Shown: positions 37,587-45,168 of the stretch, in pieces | How the letters are laid out: each line of letters begins with the position of its first letter | Numbering within the stretch: the stretch's first letter is position 1 | Source: Microvirga alba | Lineage (GTDB): Bacteria; Pseudomonadota; Alphaproteobacteria; Rhizobiales; Beijerinckiaceae | Direction: 5' to 3' | Length of the DNA stretch: 64,000 bases | NCBI RefSeq assembly: GCF_015694465.1 | Contig: NZ_JADQDO010000001.1 | Span: 558,001-622,000, forward strand | Notes under the pieces: generated by a model | The model's database searches: none | The model's input: the letters and a program-made list of their open reading frames with translations, nothing else | What the model was told of the DNA's origin: nothing | Position numbers and translations under genes: made by a program

Positions 37587-38246
37587 TCACCAAAGCCGGG
37601 GAACCAGCCGCGACGTGCGGCTGCAATAGGTATCGTATTCGCCGCCGAACTGCGCCCGCAGCAGCGCCTCCTCGGCCCGTATGCGGGCGACGAGTGGCGG
37701 GAGAAGGAGAATGGTGAGCAACACGCCGACCCCTGAGCGAAAAGCGAGGGCCCATCCAAGCGAATTGATGAGCAGCCCTAAATAGCTGGGATGGCGAATG
37801 ACGCCGTAGATACCGGTCGTGACCAACTTATGCCCGGGCTGGATGGCGACCAATCCACTGAACCTTCGGCCGAGCACGAAGACGGGCCAGAGCCGCAGCG
37901 CACCGCCGACGGCGAAAAGTAACACGCCAAGCCAACGAATGGTCTCCCTATCGAGAGTCCAGAATTCCTTTCGATCCGTGTAGGCGGGCAGATAGGCGGA
38001 TAAGAGCCCGATGAGGCCGAAGACCGCGATGACCCAGCGATTGGCACGGTCCTCGCGCTCGCCAGGGCTGAGGTTTCCGCTCGTGAAGAGAGCCGCGACC
38101 GATAGCGTGAAGAGGATGATCGTAAGGGCAATCAGGGCGGGGTGGGAGAAGAACGCCGAAAATCCACCCCAGCCAAGGACGGCGAGCCCGAGATAGGCGA
38201 GGCTTGCCGTCAGCGTCAGGAACGCCATACCCGGCGTTACATTCAC
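37587..38246 (-). CDS. ICMT-like integral membrane methyltransferase (copy 1)
   Basis: This 219-residue protein has five or six membrane helices and the isoprenylcysteine carboxyl methyltransferase-family C-terminal region: HKLVTTGIYGVIRHPSYLG, then EEALLRAQFGGEYDTY and RTSRLVPRL. The RHP and the EE pair form the SAM-binding site in this family, so a SAM-dependent methyltransferase acting on a lipid or membrane-bound substrate is expected. It starts with GTG only 3 bases after the arylsulfatase stop, with AGGAAGG inside the sulfatase end as its ribosome site, so translation is coupled. A second copy lies at 42381. Prenylated-protein methylation is unlikely in a bacterium; the substrate is unknown. 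Confidence 0.85.
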   Translation of the reverse strand: MNVTPGMAFLTLTASLAYLGLAVLGWGGFSAFFSHPALIALTIILFTLSVAALFTSGNLSPGEREDRANRWVIAVFGLIGLLSAYLPAYTDRKEFWTLDRETIRWLGVLLFAVGGALRLWPVFVLGRRFSGLVAIQPGHKLVTTGIYGVIRHPSYLGLLINSLGWALAFRSGVGVLLTILLLPPLVARIRAEEALLRAQFGGEYDTYCSRTSRLVPRLW

Positions 38247-38249
38247 CGC

Positions 38250-40715
38250 TCAGTCCCTTCCTCTCGCGAGCGCGTGCTGGATGATCTTCTGGTCCTCTTC
38301 CGTCAGTTGCAGTGGGCCCAGCTTGTAGGTGAGCTTGCCGATCTTGCCATTGAAGCGGAACGGGATCTGGTAGTCGTTGTCGTCCACCGGGGTGCGGGTA
38401 TCCATCCCGACATCGAAGGTTTCTCCCAAGGTCATGAGGAAGGGGATCGTGTGCTCCACCTTCTTGTTGGCGACCTCCTGGCCATCGACCTTCAGAATGC
38501 CGGTGCCGCCCTTGCCGGGGCCGGGACCGTTATAGGTGAAGTCGAACACGATGGAGTGCTTGCCCGGCGATAGCGCCGCTGGACCCTCCCAGCGCTGGCG
38601 TTCCAGGCTGAGCAGGTTGTAGAGGAAGACCGGTTTTCCCTTGAGCAGATACAGGCCGTATCCGCCGAAGCGCCCGCCCATGGTGGCGATCATGCCTTCG
38701 GCGCCGCCCTGGGGGACATCCACATCGGCGGTGATGGTGTAGGACTTGTTCAGAATGTCCGGCGCACCGCTGGGATCGAGGCCCGACATCGTCCCCGTGT
38801 AGGTGAAGACGTTGCGTCCGGCGGTGTTGTTCGGCCGCGGGACAAGCAGGCGCTGAACGATCGAGTTGTCCATCGGAAACACGTTGTACTTCGAGGCCTC
38901 GACCAGGAAGAGTTCCTGCATTTCGCGCAGCTTATCCGGCATTTTGCTCGCGAGGTCGTTGGCCTGCGAATAATCCTCAGCGATGTTGTAGAGCTCCCAT
39001 TGATAGCCGTTGATCACGTCCGGCAGTTTCGTCAGGCCCAGCAGCCACGGCGGGGCCGGCGGCGTCGTGGAGGCGATCCAGCCGTTGTTGTAGATCGCGC
39101 GGTTGCCGAACATCTCGAAATATTGCGTCGTGCGCGCGGAGGGTGCGTTGGTGTTGGCCTTGTCCCAGGTATAGGCCATGCTGACGCCTTCGATGGGCCT
39201 CTGCGCGATGCCGTTGACCATGACCGGCGCTCTGATCCCCGTCGCTTCCAGGATGGTCGGCACGATGTCGATCATGTGGTGAAACTGGGTGCGTAAGCCG
39301 CCCGCATCCTTGATGCGGTTAGGCCACGCCATCGCCATGCCCTGCCGGGTGCCCCCGAAATGCGAGGCGATCTGCTTCGTCCATTTGAACGGCGTGTCGA
39401 ACGCCCACGACCACGCCACCGACATGTGTGGCTCCGTCTTGGAGGAGCCCCAGACATCATAGAACTTCAACTGCTCCTCGACAGGAACATTGATGCCTTG
39501 AAGGGCGGCCATGTCGAACGGCGTGCCGACGGTGGAGCCCTCCGCGCTCGTGCCGTTATCGCCCTCGATATAGATCACGAGCGTGTTGTCGAGTTTGCCC
39601 AGATCGTCCACCGCCTGAACCACGCGGCCGATCTCGTTGTCGGTATAGGCTACGTAGGCTGCAAACACCTCCGCCTGGCGGGCGAAGAGCCTCTTTTCAT
39701 CGGCCGAAAGTGTGTCCCATTTGGGCAGATCGTCCGGCCAAGGGGTCAGCGCCGTATTCGCAGGGATTACGCCGAGGCGCTTCTGATTGGCGAAGATCTG
39801 GTCGCGCAAGGCGTTCCAGCCCATGTCGAACTTGCCCTTGAACTTGTCGATCCACTCGGGCTTCGGCTGGTGTGGCGCGTGGCTGGCGCCGGGGACGTAA
39901 TAGACGAAGAACGGCTTGTCGGGCGCGGCCGCGTTCAGATTCCTGATGTGATCGATGGCCTCGTCCGCCATGTCGGTGATGAGATTGTAGTCGGGCTTTC
40001 CGAGCCAGGGAAAAATCTGCGTCTGGTTGCGGAAGAGATAGGGCGTCCATTGGTCGGTCTCGCCGCCCATGAAGCCGTAGAAATAGTCGAAGCCCATCCC
40101 CACGGGCCATTGGTCGTAGGGACCCGCGACCGTGTATTGATAACTCGGCGTGTTGTGCTCCTTGCCGAACCAGGACGTGGCGTAGCCGTTCTGCTTCAGG
40201 ATCTCCCCGACCGTGGCGTTCTCGGGGCCGATGATGGAATCGTAGCCCGGAAAGCCGGTGGATTGCTCGGTGACCACGCCGAACCCCACCGAGTGATGGT
40301 TGCGGCCGGTGATGAGCGCGGCCCTCGTCGGTGAGCAGAGGGCGGTGGAGTGGAACTGGGTGTAGCGCAAACCTGCGTTGGCGATTCGGTCGAGCGCGGG
40401 CGTCGGAATGACGCCGCCGAAGGTGCCCGAAATGCCGTAGCCGGCGTCATCGGTCATGATCAGGAGCACGTTGGGCGCTCCCTTGGGCGGCACCACCTTG
40501 GGCGGCCAATAGGGCTTCGACTGTTCCGCGCTCAGATTGATCTCGCCGCCGAATGGCGGCGGCGACGGCGGCAGGTAGTTCCCATCGATCGTCGTGGTGG
40601 CACCGGGAGTGCCCGGAACACCGGTGGTCTGAGCCATCGAGATGTCGGCACCGGAAACCAGGACAGCGGTGGAGGCAAAAATCGTCAGGAGCCATTTGCT
40701 CGATGTGCAGGACAT
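38250..40715 (-). CDS. Secreted arylsulfatase-family enzyme
   Basis: This 821-residue protein is a formylglycine-type sulfatase that would release sulfate from an aryl or alkyl sulfate ester. A signal peptide ends near residue 29 (ISMAQ). Metal ligands Asp89 and Asp90 lie in LLIMTDDAGYG, and the Cys127 to be converted to formylglycine is in ALCSPTRAALITGRNHH, matching CxPxR. Further sulfatase segments (WFGKEHNTP, YYVPGASHAPHQPK) follow. About 270 C-terminal residues form an extra domain common in long members. AAGGAG precedes the ATG at 40715. It is followed at 3 bases by an ICMT-like methyltransferase. A formylglycine-generating enzyme is not in the window. Confidence 0.92.
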   Translation of the reverse strand: MSCTSSKWLLTIFASTAVLVSGADISMAQTTGVPGTPGATTTIDGNYLPPSPPPFGGEINLSAEQSKPYWPPKVVPPKGAPNVLLIMTDDAGYGISGTFGGVIPTPALDRIANAGLRYTQFHSTALCSPTRAALITGRNHHSVGFGVVTEQSTGFPGYDSIIGPENATVGEILKQNGYATSWFGKEHNTPSYQYTVAGPYDQWPVGMGFDYFYGFMGGETDQWTPYLFRNQTQIFPWLGKPDYNLITDMADEAIDHIRNLNAAAPDKPFFVYYVPGASHAPHQPKPEWIDKFKGKFDMGWNALRDQIFANQKRLGVIPANTALTPWPDDLPKWDTLSADEKRLFARQAEVFAAYVAYTDNEIGRVVQAVDDLGKLDNTLVIYIEGDNGTSAEGSTVGTPFDMAALQGINVPVEEQLKFYDVWGSSKTEPHMSVAWSWAFDTPFKWTKQIASHFGGTRQGMAMAWPNRIKDAGGLRTQFHHMIDIVPTILEATGIRAPVMVNGIAQRPIEGVSMAYTWDKANTNAPSARTTQYFEMFGNRAIYNNGWIASTTPPAPPWLLGLTKLPDVINGYQWELYNIAEDYSQANDLASKMPDKLREMQELFLVEASKYNVFPMDNSIVQRLLVPRPNNTAGRNVFTYTGTMSGLDPSGAPDILNKSYTITADVDVPQGGAEGMIATMGGRFGGYGLYLLKGKPVFLYNLLSLERQRWEGPAALSPGKHSIVFDFTYNGPGPGKGGTGILKVDGQEVANKKVEHTIPFLMTLGETFDVGMDTRTPVDDNDYQIPFRFNGKIGKLTYKLGPLQLTEEDQKIIQHALARGRD

Positions 40716-41151
40716 GCCTTACTCCTTGCGAAGGAAAGGGTACACAAACCTGCGTCCGGGGTACTTCGGCTTTGCTCTTTTCAGCCTGGTGAACTCGACG
40801 TGCCGGGCGCCGACGTCGAATTTCCGCCAAGCTCTGATTGCCGCGATCTGTCCCTGCGCCAAATACCTGCCAGGAAAGGATTGGGGCCTAAGAGAATGTT
40901 CGTCGATTGAGACTATTTTGCGAGCTTGAGCATTGGCGGCAGGCTCAGTCGCTAAACCAAGAGTTGAAACTTGATTTTCATTTCTCTTTGAACGTGTCTG
41001 CTTGCCGGACTAACTTTTCGCTGTCACACATATCCCAAGAGTCACGCTGTGGCGCGCCCCGGGGACCTCATCACGAGGCTCCGCAGCGGTGTCGCCGGAA
41101 GTGACCATGAGGATTGGCTTTGGGGCTTGCAATCTTTGTCTCGGGGAAGGA
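40716..41151. other. 436-base intergenic region between divergent hydrolase units
   Basis: No convincing gene, RNA or repeat is visible. The part from about 40,910 to 41,030 is richer in A/T than its surroundings and is where promoters for the two divergent units would be expected. Short frames inside it have no ribosome site worth reporting. Confidence 0.5.
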
Positions 41152-42381
41152 ATGGCGGAGCCTTTAGTCACCAGGCGTCTGGTCTACCACTTGGGCGGCT
41201 ATGATCCGGTAGCGCCCCAAGCCGCTTATCAGCGATTCGTGCGGGAGTTGCGCCGGTTCACGGCGACATGGTCCGTGATGGCCACGGCCTCCGCGCCGAT
41301 CATCGAAGCTGACGTTGCATCCTGGCATGTGGCTGCATCGGGCCCGAACTGGCGTGCCGAGATCGAATATCGCCTGATGCGTTGGGATGATGTGATCGAG
41401 GCGGCAGGGCGGCAGCCCATGTGGCGGCGGGTTCCGTCGGCGCTGTTCGCCTTTCTGGATTTCGTGGCCGCCGGCGCGCTCTGGGGCTATTTCCGCACCA
41501 ATTGGCGCTACGCGGGGTTCTTTCTCTATCCCTTTGTTCTCTTCGGCTTGCTCGCCGCCCTTGCCGGGGGGGCGGGCACTCTCGTCACGAGGACCACCGA
41601 GTCTCCGATCATCGGGCTCTGCGCGGGTCTTGCGGCGCTCGTGCTGCTCATGCGCTGGCCCGCGGAACGGCTCTTCCTTCCGCTGCTGTTCGACGATTGG
41701 ATTTTCTCGCGGGACTACATTCGACGGCGCGATGCGGTGCTGGATCCCCGGCTCGATCGGATCGCCCGCGCGCTTGCCGCGAGTGTGAGAGATGGCGAAG
41801 CGGACGAGATCGTCGTGATCGGCCACAGCCTCGGCGCTGTCCTTGCCGTCGATTGTCTCGCTCGGGCTCTGCGGCTCGATCCGGGTCTCGGCAAGACCGG
41901 TCCCCGCGTCTCTCTCCTGTCCGTCGGCTCATCCCTTCTGAAGATCGGATTGCACCGGCGTGCGACGCGTTTCCGTAACGCGGTGGAGCACGTGGCGTCC
42001 GCCCCCCAGATCTTCTGGGCCGAGTATCAGGCGCTCACGGACGTGATGAATTTCTACAAATCGAATCCGGTTGCCGATATGGGGCTTCGGGTGCCCGGTC
42101 GTCCCGTGGTTCGCGTCGAGCGCATCAGAAGGATGGTCGATCCGGCGAGATACCGGCGGATACGGCGGAACTTTTTCAAAATCCACTGCCAGTTCGTCAA
42201 CGGCAACGATCGCCGGGCGGCCTACGATTACTTCATGCTTCTTTGTGGGCCGCTTTCCGTCGAACGTCAGGTCAGGTATGCGGATGGGGCGGTCTCGGCC
42301 ATTGGCGCCGACGGAGCTCTTCGTGAGAGCGCCGCCGATGTCCCGCACGTTCTTGGAAACCCGGTGGAGATGAGCCGTTGA
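41152..42381 (+). CDS. Membrane-embedded alpha/beta hydrolase (lipase-like)
   Basis: The 409-residue product starts LVTRRLVYHLGGYDPVAPQ, a pattern seen in a family of bacterial alpha/beta hydrolases, and has the nucleophile elbow GHSLGAVLAV with Ser226. Three hydrophobic segments (about residues 97-115, 120-142 and 151-168) lie before the elbow, so the enzyme is probably inner-membrane bound with a cytoplasmic active site acting on lipids or esters. Acid and His partners cannot be assigned with confidence. The start is uncertain: ATG at 41152 has GGGGA close upstream, and ATG at 41107 is also in frame. The stop overlaps the start of ICMT-like copy 2. Confidence 0.72.
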   Translation: MAEPLVTRRLVYHLGGYDPVAPQAAYQRFVRELRRFTATWSVMATASAPIIEADVASWHVAASGPNWRAEIEYRLMRWDDVIEAAGRQPMWRRVPSALFAFLDFVAAGALWGYFRTNWRYAGFFLYPFVLFGLLAALAGGAGTLVTRTTESPIIGLCAGLAALVLLMRWPAERLFLPLLFDDWIFSRDYIRRRDAVLDPRLDRIARALAASVRDGEADEIVVIGHSLGAVLAVDCLARALRLDPGLGKTGPRVSLLSVGSSLLKIGLHRRATRFRNAVEHVASAPQIFWAEYQALTDVMNFYKSNPVADMGLRVPGRPVVRVERIRRMVDPARYRRIRRNFFKIHCQFVNGNDRRAAYDYFMLLCGPLSVERQVRYADGAVSAIGADGALRESAADVPHVLGNPVEMSR

Positions 42382-42965
42382 TGACGCCGATGATCGCCAA
42401 GACCGCATTCGTATTGCTTGCGGTCGGCTGGTACGTGATCCGCCTGCCGCATGCTCGGCGATCGCGGCGGACACCCGTGGCCCGCAGCGCGCGTGGGCCG
42501 CGTGAGATCACGCTCCTCCTCATTTCCCTCACCGGCCTCGGCATCGTGCCATTCTTCTATATCGCGACAGGGTTTCCGAGGCTCGCGGCTTACCCGTTCC
42601 GCCCCGTCCAGGCGTCCGTTGGGATCGTCGTGGCGCTCGCCGCGCTGGCGATGTTTCACCTCACACATCGAGCGCTGGGGCGCAGTTGGTCGGTGACCCT
42701 GGAGGTTCGCGAAAACCATAAGCTCGTGACCGCCGGCATCTATCGATATGTCCGCCACCCGATGTACACGGCGTTCTGGCTCTGGGCCGTCGCTCAGGCC
42801 CTTCTCTTGCCCAACCTTGTGGCGGGGCTTTCAGGTCTCGTGGGCTTCGGAACGCTCTATCTGTTTCGGGTCGCAGAGGAGGAACGCCTCATGGTCGAAG
42901 CGTTTGGCGAGCCCTATCGCACTTACATGGCCCGGACGTCACGCTTGATCCCGTGGATCCTCTAG
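42381..42965 (+). CDS. ICMT-like integral membrane methyltransferase (copy 2)
   Basis: This 194-residue protein has about five hydrophobic segments and the same signature as copy 1: HKLVTAGIYRYVRHPMYTA, then EEERLMVEAFGEPYRTY and RTSRLIPWIL. It should methylate a membrane substrate with SAM. Its ATG shares one base with the stop of the lipase-like hydrolase (TGATG), so translation is coupled. It differs from copy 1 mainly in the first 80 residues, so this is paralogy rather than recent duplication. Other members of the wider family include phospholipid N-methyltransferases, so lipid methylation is an alternative. Confidence 0.84.
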   Translation: MTPMIAKTAFVLLAVGWYVIRLPHARRSRRTPVARSARGPREITLLLISLTGLGIVPFFYIATGFPRLAAYPFRPVQASVGIVVALAALAMFHLTHRALGRSWSVTLEVRENHKLVTAGIYRYVRHPMYTAFWLWAVAQALLLPNLVAGLSGLVGFGTLYLFRVAEEERLMVEAFGEPYRTYMARTSRLIPWIL

Positions 42966-43160
42966 AAATTTCTAGAAGCGTCCTATCTAATAAGAAAGAG
43001 TAGAATTCATAGTGACATGGCAAAGTGATGCCAGAGTTTTTGTTTATTTTTTATTCCTATACGAAAGAGTAGCAAAGCTAATCAGAATAACCTCTTTTTT
43101 GATAGTAGTGACAGCTTAGCGTTTGTGATAGACTTCACAAGTCAAAGGAGAGGTGTCGCG
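42966..43160. other. A/T-rich intergenic island
   Basis: This stretch is much richer in A and T than the surrounding DNA, with several long A or T runs, and contains no plausible gene. It leads into a strong ribosome site (AAAGGAGAGG) for a small exported peptide. The composition suggests a strong promoter region or a segment acquired from elsewhere. Confidence 0.6.
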
Positions 43161-43283
43161 ATGCAGAAAGTCGTTATGGTTACTTTTGCAACTCTGATTG
43201 TTCTATCGTCGGCTGCCTGTGCGGGTATAGGTAAAGGTAAAGCCCCGCCTCCGGTGGTCGCGCCCGTCGTCACTAAGGGGTAA
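43161..43283 (+). CDS. Small exported peptide (40 residues), unknown function
   Basis: An ATG with AAAGGAGAGG about 8 bases upstream opens a 40-codon frame ending TAA. The peptide has a basic start (MQK), a hydrophobic core (VTFATLIVLSSAAC) and a cleavage region at Ala18-Ala19-Cys20 that could be a lipobox or a type I signal site. The predicted mature part is only about 20 residues and is glycine-, lysine- and proline/valine-rich (AGIGKGKAPPPVVAPVVTKG). A hairpin follows 11 bases after the stop. I do not recognise a named family; the strong ribosome site and signal argue that it is real. Confidence 0.65.
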   Translation: MQKVVMVTFATLIVLSSAACAGIGKGKAPPPVVAPVVTKG

Positions 43284-43294
43284 TCCAAACTTGA

Positions 43295-43316
43295 AGGGTC
43301 GGCGAAAGCCGACCCT
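43295..43316 (+). terminator. GNRA-loop hairpin after the small peptide gene
   Basis: A perfect 9-bp stem (AGGGTCGGC with its complement) closes a GAAA tetraloop. The following bases (CTTGCTCT) are only weakly T-rich, so it may stabilise the mRNA end as much as terminate it. Confidence 0.55.
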
Positions 43317-43426
43317 CTTGCTCTGAAAAGAGCTGTGTCTACTTCAGTATGCTTCTCCTGTTATTGTGCGCTAAGGAACGCGGCTCGCGATTCAATGCGC
43401 ACGTTTCAATAGCGTGGGAGCGAACC

Positions 43427-44098
43427 GTGCAGTACTTCACCAAAAATCCGACCGGTCTGCGCCTTTTCTCGAACCTGTCGGTCCTTATGCTCTCCATTGC
43501 GTCGATAGTCTGGACAGCGAGCGCGCAGGCCTCCACCACGACGAAAGCCGGTCGCCTTGAATTGGCGGCCGCGCAGGGCGCCAATTCGCGCAAAACTGTC
43601 CGTGCGGTCACGGCGCCGGCGCCGTATTTCATCGAATTCCGCGCGCGGTACGCGCTCAGTTATGGCCACACCTTCGCGATGTTCGGTCGGCTGAATGCGC
43701 GGGGCGAAATCATACAACGCGAGGTCGCCGGCCTTCATCCCGCGGGGAATAGCCCGGTCCCATGGATGATCGGCCATGTCGTCCCCGTCGCGTCGGAGAC
43801 GGGGCCCAGCGACGGCGACCTTGAGGAAAAATACGTCTCCGCGCGCTATCGGCTCGTGCTCAAAGAGGCGGAATACACAAAGCTCACCGCGTTCATCAAG
43901 AAATTGCAGGCGAGTTCGCCCCTCTGGAGCGCGGTCGCCTATAATTGCAACGCGTTCGTCGCGGATATCGCGAAATTCATGGGGCTGGAAACGCCGTCCT
44001 CGACGTTGCTCTACCCGGCGGATTTCATCAACAAATTGCGGGATCTGAACGTCGGGCGGGAGCGCGCCGCGAGCACGGAAGCGCCACCGGTCCAGTGA
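43427..44098 (+). CDS. Secreted protein resembling permuted NlpC/P60-like cysteine hydrolases
   Basis: From the GTG at 43427 (GGGAG upstream) the product has 223 residues with a signal peptide (NLSVLMLSIASIVWTASAQA). The mature part contains a His in YALSYGHTFAMFG, a loop GLHPAGNSPVPW, and a Cys in VAYNCNAFVADIAKFMGL. His before Cys in this spacing is typical of circularly permuted NlpC/P60-type domains (YiiX/LRAT-like), which hydrolyse amide or ester bonds. An ATG at 43349 is in frame but gives a poor leader. Catalysis is inferred; the protein might only bind. It is isolated, with a strong hairpin after it. Confidence 0.68.
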   Translation: MQYFTKNPTGLRLFSNLSVLMLSIASIVWTASAQASTTTKAGRLELAAAQGANSRKTVRAVTAPAPYFIEFRARYALSYGHTFAMFGRLNARGEIIQREVAGLHPAGNSPVPWMIGHVVPVASETGPSDGDLEEKYVSARYRLVLKEAEYTKLTAFIKKLQASSPLWSAVAYNCNAFVADIAKFMGLETPSSTLLYPADFINKLRDLNVGRERAASTEAPPVQ

Positions 44099-44108
44099 CA
44101 TGGCAATC

Positions 44109-44141
44109 GGAGGATCGCCGCGCGTGATGCGGCGATCCTCC
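44109..44141. terminator. Strong bidirectional hairpin between convergent genes
   Basis: A perfect 13-bp stem (GGAGGATCGCCGC at 44109-44121 with its complement at 44129-44141) and a 7-base loop lie between the secreted hydrolase-like gene and the ribH stop. T runs are poor on both sides, so it may act in either direction or with Rho. Confidence 0.7.
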
Positions 44142-44147
44142 TCGATT

Positions 44148-44651
44148 CTAGCTTCTCACCGGCTGCGCATATGAAGCGCTCGTGACCGCAAGGCACGCGG
44201 CTGCGGCCTCGCGGCCCTTCACGTCGAAGTGGCTGGTGAAGAATTCGCGATGCGTGTCGTGCTCGTGAAAATGCTGAGGCGTCAGCACGGCGGAGAGGAC
44301 GGGGACATCCGTCTCGAGCTGGATCTGCATGAGGCCGGAAATCACTGCGTCGGCGACGAATTCATGGCGATAGATGCCGCCATCCACGACAAGACCCGAC
44401 GCCACGATGGCGTCATAGCGGCCGCTTTTGGCGAGCCGCTTCGCGAGCAGGGGGATCTCGAAGGCTCCCGGCACCTCATAAAGATCGATCGATTGGCGAT
44501 CGACCCCGCCGTCCGTCATCGCTGCGACAAAGGCGTCGCGACAGCGGTCGACAATGTCCTTGTGCCAGCCGGATTGGACGAAGGCGATCCGGGTTTGGTG
44601 GGATTTTCCCGCTGCGGAGCGGGTTTGCTGCTGTTCGGTAAACTGATCCAC
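44148..44651 (-). CDS. ribH: 6,7-dimethyl-8-ribityllumazine synthase
   Basis: This 167-residue enzyme condenses 5-amino-6-ribitylamino-uracil with 3,4-dihydroxybutanone phosphate to make the immediate riboflavin precursor. Conserved segments are FVQSGWHKDIVDRCRDAF, VPGAFEIPLLAKRL and SGLVVDGGIYRHEFVADAV, with the catalytic His. The motif pattern is that of the decameric type II enzyme (RibH2) of rhizobia and Brucella. The GTG at 44651 is preferred because AAGGAAG lies six bases upstream; an ATG at 44678 is in frame but has no ribosome site. It is preceded by an FMN riboswitch. No other rib gene is adjacent. Confidence 0.92.
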   Translation of the reverse strand: MDQFTEQQQTRSAAGKSHQTRIAFVQSGWHKDIVDRCRDAFVAAMTDGGVDRQSIDLYEVPGAFEIPLLAKRLAKSGRYDAIVASGLVVDGGIYRHEFVADAVISGLMQIQLETDVPVLSAVLTPQHFHEHDTHREFFTSHFDVKGREAAAACLAVTSASYAQPVRS

Positions 44652-44737
44652 GTTGGCTTCCTTTTGCTGCCTGAACATGAATCAGGGCATGCGGAAGCCG
44701 CGATAGGCCGCAAAATGGATTGCGGCATCGCAACGAC

Positions 44738-44883
44738 CGATCTCTTTCATCCGGACTCTGACCGTCGGCTTCGGATTCGCACCGAATCTGCTGACCTCCC
44801 CGTCCAAGACGGGAAGCGCTCGCGGGCTTATGGCCTATTCGCCCATTCACCGCCGGTGGGGACTTCCACCCCGCCCTGAGATC
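44738..44883 (-). promoter_or_regulatory. FMN riboswitch (RFN element) upstream of ribH
   Basis: Read on the minus strand, all conserved RFN blocks are present in order: AGGGCGGGGTGGAAGTCC, CCACCGGCGGTGAATGG, AAGCCCGCGAGCGC, GGTCAGCAGATTCGGTG, and CCGACGGTCAGAGTCCGGAT followed by GAAAGAGA. Bound FMN should lower ribH expression. In the roughly 60 bases between aptamer and gene, GCCGCAATCC-type inverted segments could form an alternative hairpin, but no T-run terminator is seen, so control may be at translation. Confidence 0.95.
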
Positions 44884-44967
44884 ATCACTCACCCGGGTGG
44901 GTGAGCGGATCCAATAAAGACCTCGAGGGAGGATTTTGCAACGTCCAAAATGCCCTCTTGCTATCAT

Positions 44968-44985
44968 GGCCGGACCCGTCCGGCC
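44968..44985. repeat. Intergenic palindromic repeat, copy B
   Basis: Perfect 8-bp arms (GGCCGGAC, CC, GTCCGGCC) preceded by TCAT. It is related to copies A and C. It lies between the riboswitch and the polyamine-type transporter, in about 290 bases with no gene. Confidence 0.6.
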
Positions 44986-45168
44986 CTCCCGATGGGGAAG
45001 GGGGGCTCGACCTGGGATGACGCAGGGACGCCATTTCGAGGGCGGTGAGCGCTCCCTTTGCCCGTCTTGCATCCTAGCAGGGGATCGCGGTTTCAGGGCT
45101 GTTGTTCTCGCGCTCCGTTCATCCTAGTTTGCGACCACGTTTTCTGCTCAGGTTGAAGTACCGCCACC

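Noticed and set aside
40716..41151. Possible small gene or RNA in the 436-base gap
   Set aside because: No frame with a ribosome site and no stable conserved-looking fold could be found by eye.
44229..44879. Plus-strand frame across ribH and the riboswitch
   Set aside because: It runs antisense through a clearly structured riboswitch and a conserved enzyme gene.
44888..44905. CTCACCC/GGGTGAG inverted repeat next to the riboswitch as an operator
   Set aside because: It is short, G/C-rich and lies at the expected transcript start of ribH, with no partner regulator; too weak to call.
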